NCBI GenBank assembly: GCA_963812075.1
Contig: CAWETN010000007.1
Coordinates: 372,001 to 436,000, forward strand
Length of the DNA stretch: 64,000 bases
Reading direction: 5' to 3'
Source: JAMXLO01 sp963812075
GTDB taxonomy: Bacteria; Pseudomonadota; Alphaproteobacteria; Acetobacterales; Acetobacteraceae
In this document: piece by piece, positions 28,277-38,723 of the stretch
Layout: each line of letters starts with the position of its first letter
Numbering within the stretch: position 1 is the stretch's first letter
The notes under the pieces: model-generated
Seen by the model: the letters and a program-made list of their open reading frames with translations, nothing else
What the model was told of the DNA's origin: nothing
Database searches by the model: none
Position numbers and translations under genes: made by a program

Positions 28277-29045
28277 GCGGAGACTTCGCCATTTATCCCA
28301 GCCTGCGCGACCGGGTGGTGTTCATCACCGGCGGCGCCAGCGGGATCGGCGCCGAGCATGTGGCGCAGTTCGCCGCGCAAGGGGCCAAGGTGGCGTTCGT
28401 CGATATCGTCGACGCCGCGGCGCAGGCGCTGATCGGCCGCATCGAGGCGGCCGGGCACCCGGCGCCGCTGTACCGGCACTGCGACCTGAAGGACATCGCT
28501 GCGCTGCAGGCGACGATTGCCGACGTCGGGCGGCTGCTGGGACCGGTCACCGTGCTGGTGAACAACGCGGCGAACGACCAGCGGCACAGCTGGGAAGAGG
28601 TCACCGCCGAGTACTGGGACGAGCGCCAGGCCACCAACCTGCGGCATCAGTTCTTCGCCATCCAGGCCGTGGCGCCGATGATGCAGGCGGCGGGCGGCGG
28701 ATCGATCATCAATTTCGGCTCGGTGAGCTGGCATTCGCTGACAGGGCGGCATGCCGGCCTACACCACGGCGAAGGCTGCGGTGGAGGGGCTGTACGCGTG
28801 GCATGGCGCGCGATCTCGGACCGCACGGGATTCGCGTCAATACGGTGATCCCCGGCTGGATCATGACCGAGCGGCAGATCACGCTGTGGCTGACCCCGGA
28901 GGCTGAAGCGGACCTGATGAAGCTGCAGTGCCTGAAGCAGAAGCTGGCGCCGGCCGACGTGACGCGCATGGTGTTGTGGCTGGCTGCGGACGATAGCCGG
29001 ATGTGCACGGCGCAGTTGTGGGTGGTCGATGCGGGGCGGATGTAG
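28273..29045 (+). CDS. Short-chain dehydrogenase/reductase (two frameshifts)
   Basis: About 257 residues of an SDR with ITGGASGIG near residue 18, VLVNNAAND, and the Ser in NFGSVSW. The active-site Tyr-Lys appear in frame +2 as MPAYTTAKAAVEG, and the C-terminus (MARDLGPHGIRVNTVIPGW to LWVVDAGRM) in frame +3, so indels near 28748 and 28797 are needed. Coupled to gluconokinase, it is a candidate sugar or aldonate dehydrogenase feeding the gluconate pathway; that role is inference. Confidence 0.8.
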
Positions 29046-29060
29046 GCTGCGGCCGCGCCG

Positions 29061-29378
29061 ATGACCTACGACCAGTTCTGGCTGCGCTATCTGCGCGCCC
29101 ATAGCCGCAGGAACACGCGGGCGCTGCACTACATCGGCAGCCTGTTGGCAGCCTTCACGCTGATCATCGCCGTAGTCACGCTGAACTGGCGCGGCCTGAT
29201 CGCCGCGCCGCTGATCGGCTACACCTTCGCCTGGACCGCGCACTTCGCCGTCGAGCGCAACCGGCCCGAGACGTTCGGCCATCCCTTCTGGTCGCTGTTC
29301 AGTGATTGCCGCATGCTGCTGCTGGCGCTTTGCCGGCGGCTCGCACCGCATCTGCAGCGCGCTGGGCTGCGGCCGTAA
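29061..29378 (+). CDS. DUF962 (Mpo1-like) membrane protein
   Basis: A 105-residue protein with the DUF962 pattern FWLRYLRAHSRRNTRALHYIGS and HFAVERNRPETFGHPFWSL, and two or three hydrophobic segments. Yeast Mpo1, a distant relative, is an iron-dependent 2-hydroxy fatty acid dioxygenase; the His residues in LHYIG, AHFAVE and GHPFW are those conserved for that chemistry. In bacteria its role is unproven. It sits between the SDR and SMP-30 genes, but no functional link is evident. Confidence 0.75.
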   Translation: MTYDQFWLRYLRAHSRRNTRALHYIGSLLAAFTLIIAVVTLNWRGLIAAPLIGYTFAWTAHFAVERNRPETFGHPFWSLFSDCRMLLLALCRRLAPHLQRAGLRP

Positions 29379-29398
29379 ACGACAGGGGGAACTACGCC

Positions 29399-30333
<935 letters not shown>

Positions 30334-30334
<1 letters not shown>

Positions 30335-31614
30335 TGTTCGACCTCCGCGCGCACGGCACCTCGGTCCGCACCGAGATCCTCGCCGGCTGCACCACCTTCC
30401 TGACCATGGCGTATATCGTCGTGGTCAATCCGCGCATCCTCGCCGCTGCCGGCATCGATCACGACGCGGCCTTCGTCGCCACCTGCATCGCCGCCGCGAT
30501 CGGGTCGGCCGCGATGGGACTGCTCGCCGACCTGCCGCTGGCGCTCGCGCCGGGCATGGGGCTGAACGCCTACTTCACCTTCACCGTGGTGAAGGGCATG
30601 GGGCTGTCCTGGCAGGTGGCGCTGGGCGCGGTGTTCCTGTCCGGCCTGCTGTTCCTGGTCGTCAGCCTGCTGCGCCTGCGCGAGTGGCTGGTGAACGCCA
30701 TCCCGATGTCGCTGAAACTCGGCATCGGCGCCGGCATCGGGCTGTTCCTCGGCCTGATCGGCCTGCACGAGATGGGCGTGGTGGCCGGCAATCCGGTCAC
30801 CCTGGTGACGCTGGGCCCGCTGGGCGTGCCGGGCACACTGCTGTCGTGCCTGGGTTTCCTGCTGATCGCCGGCCTCACTGCGCGCGGCGTGCCGGGCGCG
30901 ATCCTGTTCGGCATCCTGGCCACCGCCGCGATCGGCCTGCCGTTCGGACTGACGCAGCTGCACGGCGTCGTCGCGCCGCCGCCGTCGCTCGCGCCGACCT
31001 TCCTGCAGCTCGACATCCGGGGCGCCCTGTCACTCGGCGTGACCACCGTCGTGCTGACCTTCTTCCTGGTCGACGTGCTCGACAACGCCGGCACGCTGAT
31101 CGCGACCACGCAGCGTGCCGGGCTGATGCGGCCGGACGGCACGATCGCCAGGCTGCGCGAGGCGATGCTGGCCGACAGCGGCGGCGCCATCGTCGGTTCG
31201 CTGCTGGGCACCAGCACGACCACCAGCTACATCGAGAGCGCCGCCGGCATCCAGGCCGGCGGCCGCACCGGCCTGACGGCGGTCACGGTCGCGGCGCTGT
31301 TCCTGCTGAGCCTGCTGTTCGCACCGCTGGCCACCGCCATCCCGGCCTTCGCCACCGCACCGGCGCTGGTGTTCGTCGCCTGCCTGATGGCGCGCGCGCT
31401 GCGCGATATCGACTGGGAGGACGCAACCGAATACGTCCCGGCGGTGGTGCTGGCGATCGGCATTCCGTTCACCTTCTCGATCGCCGCGGGGATCGGGCTG
31501 GGGTTCATCACCTACGTCGTGGCGAAGGCGGCGGCGGGGCGCGTGGCGGCGATCGGCGGCCCGGTATGGCTGGTGGTTGTATTGACATTGGTCAAGTTCA
31601 TCCTCGGAGAATAG
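30334..31614 (+). CDS. NCS2-family nucleobase permease, AzgA (guanine/hypoxanthine) type
   Basis: A 426-residue inner-membrane transporter with 12-14 hydrophobic segments. The N-terminus EILAGCTTFLTMAYIVVVNP, the APGMGLNAYFTF segment, and LGTSTTTSYIESAAGIQAGGRTGLT are hallmarks of the AzgA subfamily of NCS2, which imports hypoxanthine, guanine or adenine with protons. Translation is coupled to the lactonase gene by TGATG. Association with sugar-acid genes is probably incidental. Confidence 0.88.
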
Positions 31615-31798
31615 GCCCAGCGCGTCGCCGTTCGCCGCTGTCTCCGCAATGTTATTGGCTCAAATCTTCCATTCTCTGGCGGTGCGAGGCACAATAATGT
31701 GACGCTTCTACACAATTGGGAAAGTGATTTGACCGCCGCTGGAGTGCCCAGCATTTTGCGCCGGTTAGCGCAGCGCGCGGCTTGATGGCGGGGTACAG

Positions 31799-34700
31799 AT
31801 GGCTGATTCGGTCTTCATCACCAATACTGAGCTGAGCGTCAGCGAGACGGCGGGGACGGTCTTCGAATCGATCACCCGGGGCGGTTCGCTGGCTGGCCCC
31901 GTCACGGTGACCTATGGACTGAGCAGCGATACGGCCACGCTGGGACAGGACTTCGCCGGCGGTCCGGGCACCGTCCCGATACCTGCCGGGGTGCAGGGCA
32001 CCGTCACGATACCTGCCGGGGTCAGCCGGGTGACGGTGCCGATCCAGATCATCAACGACACCCTGCCCGAACCGACCGAGACCTTCGTGTTCTCCCTGAT
32101 CGATGCGCAGGGTGCGACGATCGGCGTGCCACGGACGTCGCGGGTCTCGATCCTGGACGACGAAACACCGGCGCCGCCGCCCAATCCGGAGCCTCCGCTG
32201 ACATCGAACTACGATGTGGCATCGGTCTCGCTGGTCCGCGGCCTGAACCAGCCGATCCGCTTCGTTTTCTCGCCGGTCAATCCGTCGCAGGTCTACGTCG
32301 CGGAAAAGCCCGGGGTCATCGCGCTGTCCGACCTGACGACCGGCACCACCCGCACCTTGCTCGACCTCAGCGGGCAGGTGAACGACTTCGGCGATCGCGG
32401 GCTGCTCGACATCGCACTGGACCCGAACTTCGCGCAGAACGGCTTCATCTACGCCTTCGAGGTGATCGATCCGCCGGATACCGCCGGCAAGACCAGCAAC
32501 GCCGGGCCGGACGGCGGCGGCAACCGCTACGCGCAGGTCATCCGCTACACCGCCGACCCCGCCACCAACTTCTCCACCATCCTGCCGAACACCGCCAAGA
32601 TCCTGTTGGGCAACGCGGGTCAGTCGCTCGCGGATATCAGCGGCGGCGGCACGCAGGACTTCACCGACCCCGCCTTCAAGGATGCGACGAGTTCGGACCA
32701 GTTCATCAATCCCGGTGCGGCGACACCTCCCGTTGTCATCAACGGCTTCAAGCAGGACTACCTCAAGGTCGACTCCAGTTCGCATGCCGGCGGCCACCTG
32801 AACTTCGGGCCGGACGGCAAGCTGTACGTCTCCGTGGGCGAAGGGTCCTCGTTCAACTACGCCGATCCGCACTCGCTCAACGTGCAGTCGCTGGACAGCC
32901 TGTCGGGCAAGATCCTGCGGATCGATCCGGCCACTGGGCTTGGCTTGTCGGACAATCCGTTCGTCACCGGCGGCGTCGCGCTGAATAGCGACCGCGCCAA
33001 GGTCTATCAACTGGGCTTCCGCAATCCATTCTCAGTGGCTTTCGCCCCCGACGGCAGGCTGCTGATCGCTGATACGGGCTGGAACTCCTGGGAGGAGATC
33101 GACAGCGGCGGCCCAGGCGCGAATTTTGGCTGGCCGTTCTATGAGGGCGGCGATGGCGGCCTCTCGGTTGCCACGCCCGGCTACAGCGGGATGGCTGCCG
33201 CGCAGGCGTTCTACAAGCAAGTAGACAACGGCACCGCCTCGGTGATCGCGCCGCTGCGCGCGTTCTCGCACAACAGTTCGGATCCCGGGTTCCAGAACCA
33301 GGCCATCACCGCGGGCGAGGCGATCTACACCGGCAACGTCTATCCGGCCTCGCTGCAGAATGACTTCTTCTTCACGAACTTTCCCAGCGGCCAGATCTTT
33401 GCCATCGACATCAACAATACCGCCGACGTGAAGTTCCTTTACTCGGTCAACGGCGATGCTCCGACCGACTTCGTGCAGGGCCCCGACGGCTCGGTGTATT
33501 ACGCGGACCTTATCAACGGCGTGATCGGCCGGCTGGACATCACCAACTCGACGACACCTGTCGGCACGCCGGTCACGCTGGCGGTCGGCAGCGGTCCGGA
33601 CGCGTTGGTGCTGCGGATCAGCCAGGACGCGTTCCAGGGCAGCGCGCTGTACACCGTCAGCGTCGATGGCGTGCAGATCGGCGGTACGCTGACCGCGGGC
33701 GCCTCGCACGCCGGGGGACAGGACGACACGGTCTCCGTTCTCGGCAACTTTGCGCCGGGGCCGCATCGGGTGACCGTCAACTTCCTCAACGACCTGTATC
33801 ACGGCACGCCCGACACCGACCGCAACCTGTACGTCGACGGCATCACCTACGACGGCACGACGGTGCCGAACGGCACCGCGGCGCTGATGTCGGCCGGGCC
33901 GCTGGACTTCGCCTTCACTGACAGCGGCACGGTCTCGACGCCGAAGAACACCACGATCGGCAGCGGTGCAGATTCCCTGGTGCTGAAGATCAGCCAGGAC
34001 GCCTTCCAGGGCAGCGCCCAGTACACCGTCAGCGTCGATGGCAAGCAGATCGGCGGCGTACTCACCGCATCGGCGCTGCACGGGTCGGGCCAGGACGACA
34101 CGACGACCGTGAAGGGCAGCTTCGCCACCGGGGCACATACGGTCACGGTGACCTTCCTGAATGACCTGTACGCCGGCACGCCGACCACCGACCGGAACCT
34201 GTACGTCGATGGCGCGACGTTCAACGGCACCGCGGTGCCCAATGCGACGGCGGCGCTGATGTCAGCCGGGCCGCAGAACATCGCCTTCGCCGGGCGGCAG
34301 ACCGTCACCATCGCCGCGACCGATACCGATCCGGTGGTGAACCTGAGCCAGGTCGACATCGTGGCGACGGCGGGCAATCATTCGCTGTTCATCGGCGGAT
34401 CGTTCGACACCGCCAGGCTGACCGGCGGCACCGAAGGGGTGCTGGCGTTTCAGGGCCACAACACGATCGTGACCGCCGCCGGCAACGACACCGTGCGCAT
34501 CGCCGGTACCGGCAACGTCGTCAATGCCGGCGGTGGCCACAACCAGATCGAGGACAGCGGCGGCAGCAACCGGATCATCATGCCGGCCATCGGCGGTTTC
34601 GACGACGTGTTCGGCTACGTGCTGCAGAATGCCGACACCCTGGATTTCCGCCCGGCGCTGTCAAAGACCGCGTGGGACGGCAGCAACGCCACTCTTGGCA

Positions 34701-34843
34701 GCTTCCTGAAGGTCACCATGGCGGGTGCCGACGCCACGATCGCCATGACGGCGACGGCCGGCGGCGCTTTCACCAGCATAGCCACGCTGCACGCGGCGGG
34801 GGACCTGGATCTGCCAGGCCTGCTCGCCCACGCCATCGTGTGA
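31799..34843 (+). CDS. Large exported protein: Calx-beta, PQQ-type sugar dehydrogenase, two carbohydrate-binding modules, secretion-like tail
   Basis: A 1014-residue mosaic. Residues about 1-125 form a Calx-beta domain (SVSETAGTV, GTVTIPAGVS, ILDDET). Residues about 135-590 are a soluble PQQ-dependent glucose/sorbosone dehydrogenase-like propeller (EKPGVIAL, GLLDIALDPNF, HAGGHLNFGPDGKLYVSVGEG, QLGFRNPFSVAFAPDG, NFGWPFYEGG). Then two copies, about 124 residues apart, of a CBM60-like module (ISQDAFQGSAxYTVSVDG, TFLNDLYxGTPxTDRNLYVDG). The last 150 residues have RTX-like NDTVRIAGTGNVVNAGGG and a C-terminal tail as in type I secreted proteins. There is no N-terminal signal peptide. It probably oxidises or binds polysaccharide outside the cell. 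Confidence 0.82.
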   Translation: MADSVFITNTELSVSETAGTVFESITRGGSLAGPVTVTYGLSSDTATLGQDFAGGPGTVPIPAGVQGTVTIPAGVSRVTVPIQIINDTLPEPTETFVFSLIDAQGATIGVPRTSRVSILDDETPAPPPNPEPPLTSNYDVASVSLVRGLNQPIRFVFSPVNPSQVYVAEKPGVIALSDLTTGTTRTLLDLSGQVNDFGDRGLLDIALDPNFAQNGFIYAFEVIDPPDTAGKTSNAGPDGGGNRYAQVIRYTADPATNFSTILPNTAKILLGNAGQSLADISGGGTQDFTDPAFKDATSSDQFINPGAATPPVVINGFKQDYLKVDSSSHAGGHLNFGPDGKLYVSVGEGSSFNYADPHSLNVQSLDSLSGKILRIDPATGLGLSDNPFVTGGVALNSDRAKVYQLGFRNPFSVAFAPDGRLLIADTGWNSWEEIDSGGPGANFGWPFYEGGDGGLSVATPGYSGMAAAQAFYKQVDNGTASVIAPLRAFSHNSSDPGFQNQAITAGEAIYTGNVYPASLQNDFFFTNFPSGQIFAIDINNTADVKFLYSVNGDAPTDFVQGPDGSVYYADLINGVIGRLDITNSTTPVGTPVTLAVGSGPDALVLRISQDAFQGSALYTVSVDGVQIGGTLTAGASHAGGQDDTVSVLGNFAPGPHRVTVNFLNDLYHGTPDTDRNLYVDGITYDGTTVPNGTAALMSAGPLDFAFTDSGTVSTPKNTTIGSGADSLVLKISQDAFQGSAQYTVSVDGKQIGGVLTASALHGSGQDDTTTVKGSFATGAHTVTVTFLNDLYAGTPTTDRNLYVDGATFNGTAVPNATAALMSAGPQNIAFAGRQTVTIAATDTDPVVNLSQVDIVATAGNHSLFIGGSFDTARLTGGTEGVLAFQGHNTIVTAAGNDTVRIAGTGNVVNAGGGHNQIEDSGGSNRIIMPAIGGFDDVFGYVLQNADTLDFRPALSKTAWDGSNATLGSFLKVTMAGADATIAMTATAGGAFTSIATLHAAGDLDLPGLLAHAIV
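31971..32022 (+). repeat. 30-base tandem duplication within the Calx-beta region
   Basis: The 22-base segment at 31971-31992 recurs at 32001-32022 with one mismatch (period 30 bases), giving two successive IPAGV units ten residues apart. The duplication keeps the frame. It looks like a recent slipped-strand event in a beta-strand of the Calx-beta domain. Confidence 0.8.
33586..34265 (+). repeat. Duplicated carbohydrate-binding module coding region (period about 372 bases)
   Basis: Two adjacent segments starting near 33586 and 33958 encode modules with the shared cores ISQDAFQGSA, YTVSVDG, QIGG, GQDDT and TDRNLYVDG, followed by TAALMSAGP in both. Spacing between equivalent residues is about 124 codons. 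Synonymous and non-synonymous differences are spread throughout, so the duplication is older than the 30-base one upstream. Confidence 0.8.
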
Positions 34844-34851
34844 AATTCGTT

Positions 34852-35472
34852 TCAGCGGGCGCGGGCGGCGACCCGGCGATGCACGTACCAGCCCGCCAGG
34901 GTGAACAGCAGCAGCCCGGCGCCGCATAGCGCGGCACTCGCCCAATCGCCCGCCTGCAACTCTGCCAGCGACAGCCCGGCGAACTGCGCCGGCACGACGT
35001 GCGCCGGTGCCCAGACGAACGCCGAGCTTACGTTGGCGATCAGGAACCGCGAGCGCGCCATGCCGGCCATGCCGGCGACCAGCGGTACGGTGGAGCGCAG
35101 CACCGGCACGAAGCGGCAGATCGCGACGCTGGCCGAGCCGTAGCGGTGGAAGAACGTCTCGGCGTGGCCCATGAGGTGTGGCCGTGCGGCGAACGGCCAC
35201 ATGCCGCGCAGCCGAAAACGGAAGTGGTGGCCAACCCAGTAGGACACAAAATCGCCGATCACCGCGCCCAGGATGGCGACGATCATGATGGGTACCATCG
35301 ACGCGCCCGCCATGGCGCCGGCGGCGGCCACAGCCATGAGGATCGGCGTGCCGGGCACCAGCACGCCCAGCACGGCCACTGCCTCGACGATGGCCGCGGC
35401 GAACGCGATCAGGATCGACAGCAGCGGGTACTGTGCCGCAAGATCAGCCGCCCCGTTGATCAGCGACCACAC
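34852..35472 (-). CDS. DedA-family membrane protein
   Basis: About 206 residues of a DedA/SNARE-associated family protein with several hydrophobic segments. The family signatures VPGTPILMAVAAAGAMAG, ILGAVIGDFVSYWVGHHFRFRL, HGxFFHRYG-like HAETFFHRYG and FVPVLRSTVPLVAGMAGM are present; the Arg and acidic residues needed for proton-dependent lipid transport are visible. I chose the GTG at 35472 because no ATG is close and the family N-terminus begins there; this is uncertain. DedA proteins act in undecaprenyl phosphate or phospholipid flipping. It ends next to the convergent 1014-residue gene. Confidence 0.8.
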   Translation of the reverse strand: MWSLINGAADLAAQYPLLSILIAFAAAIVEAVAVLGVLVPGTPILMAVAAAGAMAGASMVPIMIVAILGAVIGDFVSYWVGHHFRFRLRGMWPFAARPHLMGHAETFFHRYGSASVAICRFVPVLRSTVPLVAGMAGMARSRFLIANVSSAFVWAPAHVVPAQFAGLSLAELQAGDWASAALCGAGLLLFTLAGWYVHRRVAARAR

Positions 35473-35543
35473 ACCACGGCCCCTTCGCCGCTGCCTACAC
35501 CCACCGAAAGCCTCCCTGGACCTTGACCTGAATATGGGTGCTT

Positions 35544-36443
35544 TCAGGTTGTGATGGAAGCGCTTCCGGTCTCGATCCGGAAGATCACCAGGACCTGCAG
35601 CGTTTCGCCCGGCGCCAGCACCCGAAGCCCGTGTCCCGCCACATCCATCCGGTTGATCGCGTCGGTCATGTGGGTCACCGGCTCGACGCAGAAGTAGCCC
35701 CGGCCCGGCGGCGTGTAGACCACGACATGGCGGAACGGATCGTCCGCCTCGATGCGGAGCGCCGTTCCATCGCCCCAGTCGATCCGTGCCGCGCCGTCCC
35801 AGCCGGTGAAGCAGTTGTCCAGCGCGGCGTCGCCGATGGCGCGGCCTGCCGAGTGATCCCACTCCGGTGGAATCGGTACCTGGCGTGACGGCAGGAAGTC
35901 GGCGCCGTTCAGCCACACCCGGCGAGCGCTGAACCTCAGCGATGGCGACCCGCGCCGCGGGAAATGCGGGTGAAGGCCGAGCCCGGCCGGCGCTGACGCG
36001 CGGTGCAGGTTGCGCACGCTCAGCGCCAGTTGCAGGGCATCCGGGGCCAGGATGAAGCGCTGCTCCGCCTCGAAGGCGAACGGCCAGGCCCGCGCCTGAT
36101 CGCCGCTCGCGTCATGCCGCAGCGTCAGGGTGGCGAACGAGGCGCCCGCCTCCGCCACCTCCCACGCGCGCTTCCAGCCCACGCCGTGGATGGTGTGGGG
36201 GTGGTCGCCGAAATTGCGGTCCAACGTGTAGGGCGCATCCTCCCAGTTGAACCGCCCGTTGGCGATGCGGTTGGAGAACGGCACGAGAGGGAAGCACGCC
36301 AGTCCGCGCACATTGCCGGCGATGATCGCATCCGGCGCCGGCAGCCGCATCAGCGGCACCGCGCCCAACCTCCAGCCAACGATGGCGCCGCCGATCTCGG
36401 GGGCCAGGACCAGCGAAGAGTTGTCCGCCTGCAGTGTCAGCAT
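35544..36443 (-). CDS. Aldose 1-epimerase (mutarotase)-family protein
   Basis: A 299-residue beta-supersandwich protein. The substrate-binding landmarks are FPLVPFSNRIANGRF (Asn-Arg), HTIHGVGWKRAWEV (catalytic His), GLGLHPHFPR (second His) and the late FCVEPVTHMTDA (catalytic Glu). The start ATG ending at 36443 begins the fold; a longer frame to 36479 overlaps the neighbouring FAD enzyme. It interconverts sugar anomers, fitting the sugar-acid genes nearby. It diverges from the FAD-dependent oxidase across 47 bases. Confidence 0.83.
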   Translation of the reverse strand: MLTLQADNSSLVLAPEIGGAIVGWRLGAVPLMRLPAPDAIIAGNVRGLACFPLVPFSNRIANGRFNWEDAPYTLDRNFGDHPHTIHGVGWKRAWEVAEAGASFATLTLRHDASGDQARAWPFAFEAEQRFILAPDALQLALSVRNLHRASAPAGLGLHPHFPRRGSPSLRFSARRVWLNGADFLPSRQVPIPPEWDHSAGRAIGDAALDNCFTGWDGAARIDWGDGTALRIEADDPFRHVVVYTPPGRGYFCVEPVTHMTDAINRMDVAGHGLRVLAPGETLQVLVIFRIETGSASITT

Positions 36444-36490
36444 TCCATGCCTCGTTTCCGCGTGCCACTCTGCCTGCAAGGAGCGCGCGC

Positions 36491-37597
36491 GTGGAGTCAG
36501 TCGATTGCATCGTAGTGGGGGCCGGCGTCGTCGGCCTGGCGGTGGCGCGGGCGCTGGCGCTGGCTGGCCGCGAGGCGCTGCTGCTTGACGCGGCCGAAGG
36601 CATCGGCACCGAGACCTCTTCGCGCAACAGCGAGGTGATCCATGCCGGTATCTACTATCCCGCCGGCAGCCTCATGGCGCGGTTCTGCGTGGCCGGCCGC
36701 CGGGCACTCTACGCCTACTGCGCGGAAAAGGGCGTGCCGCACGCCAACTGCGGCAAGCTGATCGTCGCGACCAGCGCCCAGGAGGACGCGATGCTCGCCG
36801 GCATCAAGCGACGCGCCGAGGCGAACGGCGTCGAGGGCATGCGCGTGCTGAGTGCGGCCGAGGCGATCGACCTGGAGCCGAACCTGAATTGCACCAGCGC
36901 GCTGCTGTCGCCTGCCACCGGCATCATCGACAGCCATGCCTTCATGCTGGCGCTGCAGGGCGATGCCGAGAATGCCGGCGCGGTGCCGGCATTTCTCAGC
37001 CCCGTCATGGGAGGGCGGGTCGTGCGGGGCGGCCTGGAGGTCGATGTCGGCGGCGCCGACCCGACGAGCCTGCGCTGCCGCCTGCTGGTGAATTCCACCG
37101 GCCTGCACGCACCGTACCTGGCCTCGCACATCGCCGGAATGCCGGCGGACCGCATTCCGCGCGCCTACTACGCCAAGGGCAACTACTTCACCCTGTCCGG
37201 CCGGTCACCGTTCTCGCGGCTGATCTATCCGGTACCGGTGCCGGGTGGGCTGGGAGTTCACCTGACAATCGACCTGGGCGGCCAGGCGCGGTTCGGACCC
37301 GACGTGGAGTGGATCGACGGCATCGACTACACCGTCGACCCCGCCCGCGCCGAAGGCTTCTATGCGGCGGTGCGCAAATACTGGCCGGCGCTCAAGGACG
37401 GCGCGTTGCAGCCCGGCTATGCCGGCATCCGCCCGAAGATCGTACCGCGCGGTGCGCCGGCGCAGGACTTCGTCGTGCAGGGCCCGCAGACCCATGGTGT
37501 GCCGGGGCTGATCAATCTGTTCGGCATCGAAAGTCCCGGGCTGACCGCGTCGCTGGCGCTGGCGGAACACGTGCTGGAGGTGGCAGCCACGGGGTAG
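36491..37597 (+). CDS. FAD-dependent oxidoreductase, L-2-hydroxyglutarate oxidase (LhgO)-like
   Basis: A 368-residue DAO-family flavoprotein. The N-terminal ADP-binding motif VVGAGVVGLAVARALA, TSSRNSEVIHAGIYYP, and the C-terminal PGLTASLALAEHV are all typical of the LhgO/YgaF group, which oxidises L-2-hydroxyglutarate to 2-oxoglutarate and passes electrons to quinone. The GTG at 36491 is preferred because AAGGAG lies 12 bases upstream and the dinucleotide-binding motif follows at once. Specificity for another 2-hydroxyacid is possible. Confidence 0.85.
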   Translation: MESVDCIVVGAGVVGLAVARALALAGREALLLDAAEGIGTETSSRNSEVIHAGIYYPAGSLMARFCVAGRRALYAYCAEKGVPHANCGKLIVATSAQEDAMLAGIKRRAEANGVEGMRVLSAAEAIDLEPNLNCTSALLSPATGIIDSHAFMLALQGDAENAGAVPAFLSPVMGGRVVRGGLEVDVGGADPTSLRCRLLVNSTGLHAPYLASHIAGMPADRIPRAYYAKGNYFTLSGRSPFSRLIYPVPVPGGLGVHLTIDLGGQARFGPDVEWIDGIDYTVDPARAEGFYAAVRKYWPALKDGALQPGYAGIRPKIVPRGAPAQDFVVQGPQTHGVPGLINLFGIESPGLTASLALAEHVLEVAATG

Positions 37598-37802
37598 GCG
37601 AAGCGGACGCACCCGTCGCTTGATTCACCGAAGCGTCCCGTGCAGCTGAACGGCACGGTTGAGGGTTGGCAGCTGGATTGGCAAACCGTTACCTGCGTCC
37701 GGCGTATCTGTGCGCCAAGGCCGCGTCGCTGATCGCCGATGCCACCGGCGGCAAACTGGTGCCCGGGCCTGGCGCGAGCCAGCAGGGTAATGCCGGGATC
37801 GG

Positions 37803-38723
37803 CTACACGGTAAGGCTGCGTCCCAACTCTGCCATCACAACCTCCCGCAGCCAGCGATGTGCGGTGTCGGCCCGGCGCGACTCGTGCCAGACCGCGTAGA
37901 CCGGCACAGGCGAAAGCTCGAGCGGAATTTCCAGGACCTGAAGCTGCAGGCGCTTCTCCATCAGTAGCCCCATGCTCGCCGGGAATATGCCCAACAGATC
38001 GGTGCTCGCCACAACGGTCGGTATCTCGAGAAGCTCGCTCACGCGCACTGCCACGCGCAGCTCTTGCCGGTAGAGCTCGGCAATGGCCTGGGGCAGATGC
38101 TCGATCTCGCCGCGACGGTGCAGAGAGACGAATTCTTGTCGTCGCATGTCCTCGGCCGTGAGGCACCGGTGGATCGAGGGATGGTCGCTTCGCGCCACGA
38201 GTATCAGCCGGTCGTCGAAGATTCTCTGGTTGACGAACGGGTCGGATGCGACCGGCAGCCAGTCGATGGCCAGGTCGGTGGTGCCATCGCGGAGTTTGTC
38301 CTGCAGATCGACGGGCAGAGAGACGGTGTCGAACATGAGGGCGATGCCGGGAGCGATGGCACCTGTCGCGGCTCGCAAAGTGAGCGCATAGAACGGCCCC
38401 ATGGGGTGCGGGATGCTGATGCGGAACTGTCGCCCGGAGCGGGCGGGATCGAAACCGCTGGCCTCCGACAGGCTTCTGCGAAGCGCTTCGAGCGCCTGGC
38501 TGACGGCAGGATACATTGCCCGGGCTGCGGGCGTCGGAGACAGGCCCTGCCTGGCACGCACGAAGAGGTTGTCGCTACACGCCTCTCGCAGGCGCGACAG
38601 GGCGTGGCTGGTGGCCGATTGGCTGAGCGCCAGGCGATCAGCCGCACCGCTGACCGAGCCGAGTTCGTAGATCGCCTCGAACACCGTCAGCAGATTGAGA
38701 TCGAGGCTGCGCAGGTTGAACAC
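37803..38723 (-). CDS. LysR-type transcriptional regulator
   Basis: A 306-residue LysR protein. The N-terminal winged helix-turn-helix is NLLTVFEAIYELGSVSGAADRLALSQSATSHALSRLRE (residues about 10-47), and an effector-binding domain begins near residue 95 (GRQFRISIPHPMG). It resembles the NodD/LeuO-like branch by its NLRSLDLNLL start. Its target is not adjacent in a divergent layout; the LhgO-like gene ends 205 bases away in convergent orientation. The upstream region is the AT-richer patch at 38724-39245. Confidence 0.85.
   Translation of the reverse strand: MFNLRSLDLNLLTVFEAIYELGSVSGAADRLALSQSATSHALSRLREACSDNLFVRARQGLSPTPAARAMYPAVSQALEALRRSLSEASGFDPARSGRQFRISIPHPMGPFYALTLRAATGAIAPGIALMFDTVSLPVDLQDKLRDGTTDLAIDWLPVASDPFVNQRIFDDRLILVARSDHPSIHRCLTAEDMRRQEFVSLHRRGEIEHLPQAIAELYRQELRVAVRVSELLEIPTVVASTDLLGIFPASMGLLMEKRLQLQVLEIPLELSPVPVYAVWHESRRADTAHRWLREVVMAELGRSLTV

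Noticed and set aside
32000..33010. Minus-strand frame across the Calx-beta/dehydrogenase gene
   Set aside because: Rich in Val/Asp/Arg with repeated GDR-like units, a shadow of the plus-strand propeller.
37598..37802. Possible gene remnant between the LhgO-like and LysR genes (frame near 37666-37899)
   Set aside because: The translation shows no family motif and enters the LysR coding region on the other strand; no ribosome site is seen.
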